A DNA stretch of 64,000 bases from NCBI GenBank assembly GCA_028282325.1, contig JANQID010000067.1, positions 28,811 through 92,810 of the forward strand, written 5' to 3'. Source of the DNA: Chloroflexaceae bacterium. GTDB taxonomy: Bacteria; Chloroflexota; Chloroflexia; Chloroflexales; Chloroflexaceae. Shown in pieces: positions 61,755 through 64,000 of the stretch. Positions within the stretch are counted from its first letter, which is position 1. Each line of letters opens with the position of its first letter. Made by a program: the position numbers and the translations under genes. The notes below the pieces were generated by a model. It saw only the letters and a list, made by a program, of their open reading frames with translations, had not been told where the DNA came from and searched no databases.

Positions 61755-61840
61755 AATTCAGACCGGGCTAATCTTTCTCTGGCACGGCCTCTGGTGTGCG
61801 TCTTCGGCAAACATCGAGACTGGCCCAGTCTTTTCCGGCA
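61755..61840. repeat. Degenerate relative of the MITE-like element, copy D (inverted)
   Basis: Between aceA and aceB. AGACTGGCCCAGTCT (61817-61831) followed by TTTCCGG, a GTCTTCGGCAAAC block (61799-61811) matching the reverse complement of the middle of copy A, and CAGACCGGGCTAATCT at the far end. Same order as copy A read on the opposite strand, but weakly conserved. Confidence 0.5.
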
Positions 61841-61868
61841 AGTTCAAACGATTTCCTGTATCCGCGGC

Positions 61869-63152
61869 CTAGTGGAACTGCTCCTCTTCCGTTGAGCCGG
61901 ACAGCGCGGTAGTGGATGACGTACCGCCGGAAATCACCATCGACACTTCGTCGAAGTAACCGGCGCCGACTTCACGCTGGTGCTTGGTCGCTGTGTAGCC
62001 ATACTGCTCAGAGTCAAACTCCGCCTGCTGCAACTCGGAGTAGGCCGACATACCGCGATCACGATAGCCGCGCGCCAGTTCGAACATGCCATAGTTGAGT
62101 GAATGGAAGCCCGCCAGCGTGACAAACTGGAACTTATAACCCATCGCGCCGAGGTCTTTCTGGAAGCTAGCGATGGTTGCATTGTCGAGCTTCTTCTTCC
62201 AGTTGAACGACGGCGAACAGTTGTAGGCCAGCATTTTGCCGGGGAACTGCGCGTGAATAGCCTCAGCGAACCGGCGTGCCTCTGCGACGTTCGGCTCGGA
62301 CGTTTCGCACCAGATCAAATCGGCGTAGGGTGCGTAGGCTAGGCCGCGGGCAATTGCCTGATCGAGACCGGCGCGCACCATGTAGAAGCCCTCGGCAGTG
62401 CGCTCGCCGGTGATGAAATCCTTGTCGCGCGGGTCAATATCGCTGGTCAACAACGTTGCGGCGTTGGCGTCGGTGCGCGCCACGAGCAGCGTGGGAACAT
62501 TGAGAACGTCCATCGCCAGACGCGCGGCGATGAGGTTGCGCACTGCCTGTTGGGTGGGCAATAGTACCTTGCCACCCATATGACCGCACTTCTTCTCGGA
62601 GGCGAGCTGGTCTTCCAGGTGGACGCCAGCGGCGCCCGCATCGATCATTGCCTTCACCAGCTCGAACACATTCAACGGCCCACCGAAGCCAGCCTCAGCA
62701 TCGGCGACGATCGGCGCGAACCAGTAGGTGTTATCGCGACCTTCGAGGTGATCAATCTGGTCGGCGCGCTGCAATGCCTGGTTGATACGTCGCACCAGTT
62801 GCGGGGCGCTGTTCGCAGGATAGAGGCTTTGGTCAGGATAGGTCTGCGCCGCCAGGTTGGCGTCGGCGGCGACTTGCCAGCCGCTCAGGTAGATCGCCTT
62901 GAGTCCGGCCTTAACCTGCTGCATCGCCTGGTTGCCACTCAAAGCGCCAAGTGCGTTGATGTAGTCCTCGGTGTGCAGCAAGCGCCACAAACGCTCGGCG
63001 CCCTTTCGGGCAAGCGTATATTCGATCTGCACGGATCCGCGCAGATTGTACACGTCACTGGCGCTATATGCGCGCTCGATACCCTTCCAACGCTCGTCCT
63101 CAGCCCAACTCTTGGCTATCTGAGCGATCTGCTGATCCTGATCCATCGACAT
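61869..63152 (-). CDS. aceA: Isocitrate lyase
   Basis: 427 residues from ATG 63152 ([17 protein letters not shown] upstream). The frame extends further upstream without family resemblance. It cleaves isocitrate to glyoxylate and succinate. Catalytic signature KKCGHMGG with Cys189; [10 protein letters not shown] for metal binding; [21 protein letters not shown]; and [13 protein letters not shown]. With aceB it forms the glyoxylate bypass for growth on acetate. Confidence 0.95.
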   Translation of the reverse strand: MSMDQDQQIAQIAKSWAEDERWKGIERAYSASDVYNLRGSVQIEYTLARKGAERLWRLLHTEDYINALGALSGNQAMQQVKAGLKAIYLSGWQVAADANLAAQTYPDQSLYPANSAPQLVRRINQALQRADQIDHLEGRDNTYWFAPIVADAEAGFGGPLNVFELVKAMIDAGAAGVHLEDQLASEKKCGHMGGKVLLPTQQAVRNLIAARLAMDVLNVPTLLVARTDANAATLLTSDIDPRDKDFITGERTAEGFYMVRAGLDQAIARGLAYAPYADLIWCETSEPNVAEARRFAEAIHAQFPGKMLAYNCSPSFNWKKKLDNATIASFQKDLGAMGYKFQFVTLAGFHSLNYGMFELARGYRDRGMSAYSELQQAEFDSEQYGYTATKHQREVGAGYFDEVSMVISGGTSSTTALSGSTEEEQFH

Positions 63153-63459
63153 TATGATCCCTTTCCTCCATCGATGCAGACTGACGCATATACTGGTTAA
63201 TTGGCAAAGTTTTTGAGACAAAAAAACAATGCCGGGCGATTTAAGCGCCAGGCAATCAGGGGAAACATTCTCAGCAGATCTACGTCGGGTTTATACACAA
63301 TGTTTGGATTGAACACCCTAAACCACACACTCTGCCGATGTATCGCCGCTGATATCGGCTTGCCCTTATATCACTCCATGCACGTGTTTATTGCTCAATG
63401 GGAAAATTGTGACTACCCTCTCAGATATACGCGATATAGTTACAAATCAGTTACAGATC
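63153..63459. other. AT-rich region upstream of aceA
   Basis: 307 bp between aceA and the MazG-like gene, both on the minus strand. A GCCGAT/ATCGGC inverted repeat (63334-63339, 63354-63359) and a doubled GTTACA are visible. No clear consensus promoter and no ORF. Confidence 0.55.
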
Positions 63460-63470
63460 TCAGAGATCTG
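63454..63470. other. 17-bp palindrome over the MazG-like stop codon
   Basis: CAGATCTC-A-GAGATCTG (63454-63470) is a perfect 8-bp inverted repeat with a one-base centre, spanning the stop codon at 63460-63462. Too tight for an RNA hairpin; a DNA-binding site is possible. Confidence 0.35.
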
Positions 63471-63777
63471 ATGATGGGCGCTTCCAGGTGCGTGCGTAGT
63501 TCACCTGCAACTTGTCGAGGATGGCTTGCTCCAGGTCAATGTTGAGTAGATAGGCAAGCTGGAACAGGTAATTCGCTACGTCGGCCAGTTCACCCGCCAG
63601 AGCGTCGGGATCGTCTGGCTGTTCGTCAAATTGGAAGTGCTCTAAAATTTCGGCGGCCTCAACGGCGATGGAAACGGCAATGTTGCGCGGCGTTTGCTGA
63701 TAGGGGGAGTCGGGTCGATACCAGCCTTTGGCGGTGACGAAACGATTGATCTCATCGGTAAGCTGCTTGATGTCCAT
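63460..63777 (-). CDS. MazG-like nucleotide pyrophosphohydrolase
   Basis: 105 residues from ATG 63777 (MDIKQLTDEINRF). All-alpha NTP-PPase fold: the EXXE-type metal site is visible in VEAAEILEHFQF and the downstream ELADVANYLFQLAYLL, with the family's conserved Glu/Asp. This fits the RS21-C6/dCTPase-like MazG branch, which removes pyrophosphate from non-canonical or excess nucleotides. KGWYRPDSPYQQTPRNIAVSI is typical of the N-terminus. Single gene. Confidence 0.85.
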   Translation of the reverse strand: MDIKQLTDEINRFVTAKGWYRPDSPYQQTPRNIAVSIAVEAAEILEHFQFDEQPDDPDALAGELADVANYLFQLAYLLNIDLEQAILDKLQVNYARTWKRPSSDL

Positions 63778-63890
63778 ATATGCTCGGCTTTCGGGGCAAC
63801 ATATGCATTTCAGGGAGCTTGCATCGCTCGCATTTGGCAACCGCTTCCATAGTACCCCATCTGCACGATTGCTACCAAACGATGCTACCC

Positions 63891-63993
63891 ATACCGCATG
63901 TCACCCTGAACGGAGCCGCCGGCAGCGTGAAGGGTCTCGGCGTTGGGGGAATCTGAGATTCTTCGCTGCGCTCAGAATGACACCATGCGGTAT
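63891..63993. repeat. Intergenic repeat with ATACCGCATG/CATGCGGTAT ends
   Basis: Outer arms ATACCGCATGTCA (from 63891) and TGACACCATGCGGTAT (to 63993) are inverted with a 2-3-base offset. Inside lies TTCGCTGCGCTCAGAATGAC, related to the repeat at 21052-21070. About 103 bp, non-coding, close to the window end. Looks like a dispersed repetitive element. Confidence 0.6.
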
Positions 63994-64000
63994 CTCCAAT

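Overview
The window reads as a GC-rich chromosomal segment of a filamentous anoxygenic phototroph of the Chloroflexota, most like the Roseiflexus/Chloroflexus group. The support is a combination of markers: the C-terminus of a nitrogenase beta-chain gene (nifK), an anaerobic bacteriochlorophyll gene pair (bchJ-like plus bchE), a mevalonate-pathway cluster with archaeal-type HMG-CoA synthase, the MeaB chaperone of methylmalonyl-CoA mutase, a glyoxylate-bypass pair, and large Ser/Thr kinases and STAND/SARP regulators. No phage, integron, CRISPR array or complete insertion sequence was seen. The placement is an inference from gene content, not from a marker phylogeny.

Layout. 1-5.0 kb: end of a nif cluster (nifK, two small overlapping genes), a decayed modA copy and modA-modB-modD for molybdate uptake, without modC. 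5.1-10.4 kb: a Uma2-type nuclease, then an AT-rich leader and the cluster HMG-CoA reductase / HMG-CoA synthase / thiolase-like / DUF35. 10.4-20.9 kb: lexA divergent from a ROK kinase gene, a FecR-like protein, acpS, nnrD, pyrimidine-nucleoside phosphorylase, an FmdB-type zinc ribbon, hisG, purM, purC. 21.3-23.5 kb: an accessory patch with a bacterial AP2-domain protein, tandem operator-like repeats, an orphan gene and a DUF1801 remnant. 23.5-31.3 kb (minus strand): smc, an AhpD-like protein, an SDR, a membrane protein and an M24 peptidase. 31.7-34.0 kb: an ABC-2 type exporter. 34.2-35.1 kb: an RRM protein and tRNA-Ala and tRNA-Ile. 35.2-42.6 kb (minus strand): meaB, a PASTA kinase, an RNase H-fold nuclease, murJ, an LCP ligase and birA. 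43-47.7 kb: bchJ-like, bchE, an alpha/beta hydrolase and leuB. 47.9-53.6 kb: a small protein and a kinase overlapping a giant STAND/SARP regulator. 54-57 kb: a bifunctional penicillin-binding protein with a PASTA domain. 57-60 kb: a SAM-I riboswitch controlling metY-metX. 60-63.8 kb: malate synthase, isocitrate lyase and a MazG-like hydrolase.

Most unusual points. (i) The thiolase-like protein in the mevalonate cluster lacks the nucleophilic Cys and catalytic His residues, and its DUF35 partner has lost the zinc ribbon, while HMG-CoA synthase and reductase keep their catalytic residues. (ii) About 130-bp non-coding elements with terminal inverted repeats and an AGACTGGGCCAGTCT palindrome recur in intergenic spacers. 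(iii) A receptor-like kinase gene overlaps a STAND/SARP activator gene by 4 nt. (iv) A two-AP2-domain protein sits beside 21-bp repeats spaced exactly 50 bp apart. (v) A tRNA-Ile(GAT)/tRNA-Ala(TGC) pair, usually found inside rRNA operons, stands alone. All calls come from reading the sequence and translations; no database search or structure prediction was run.
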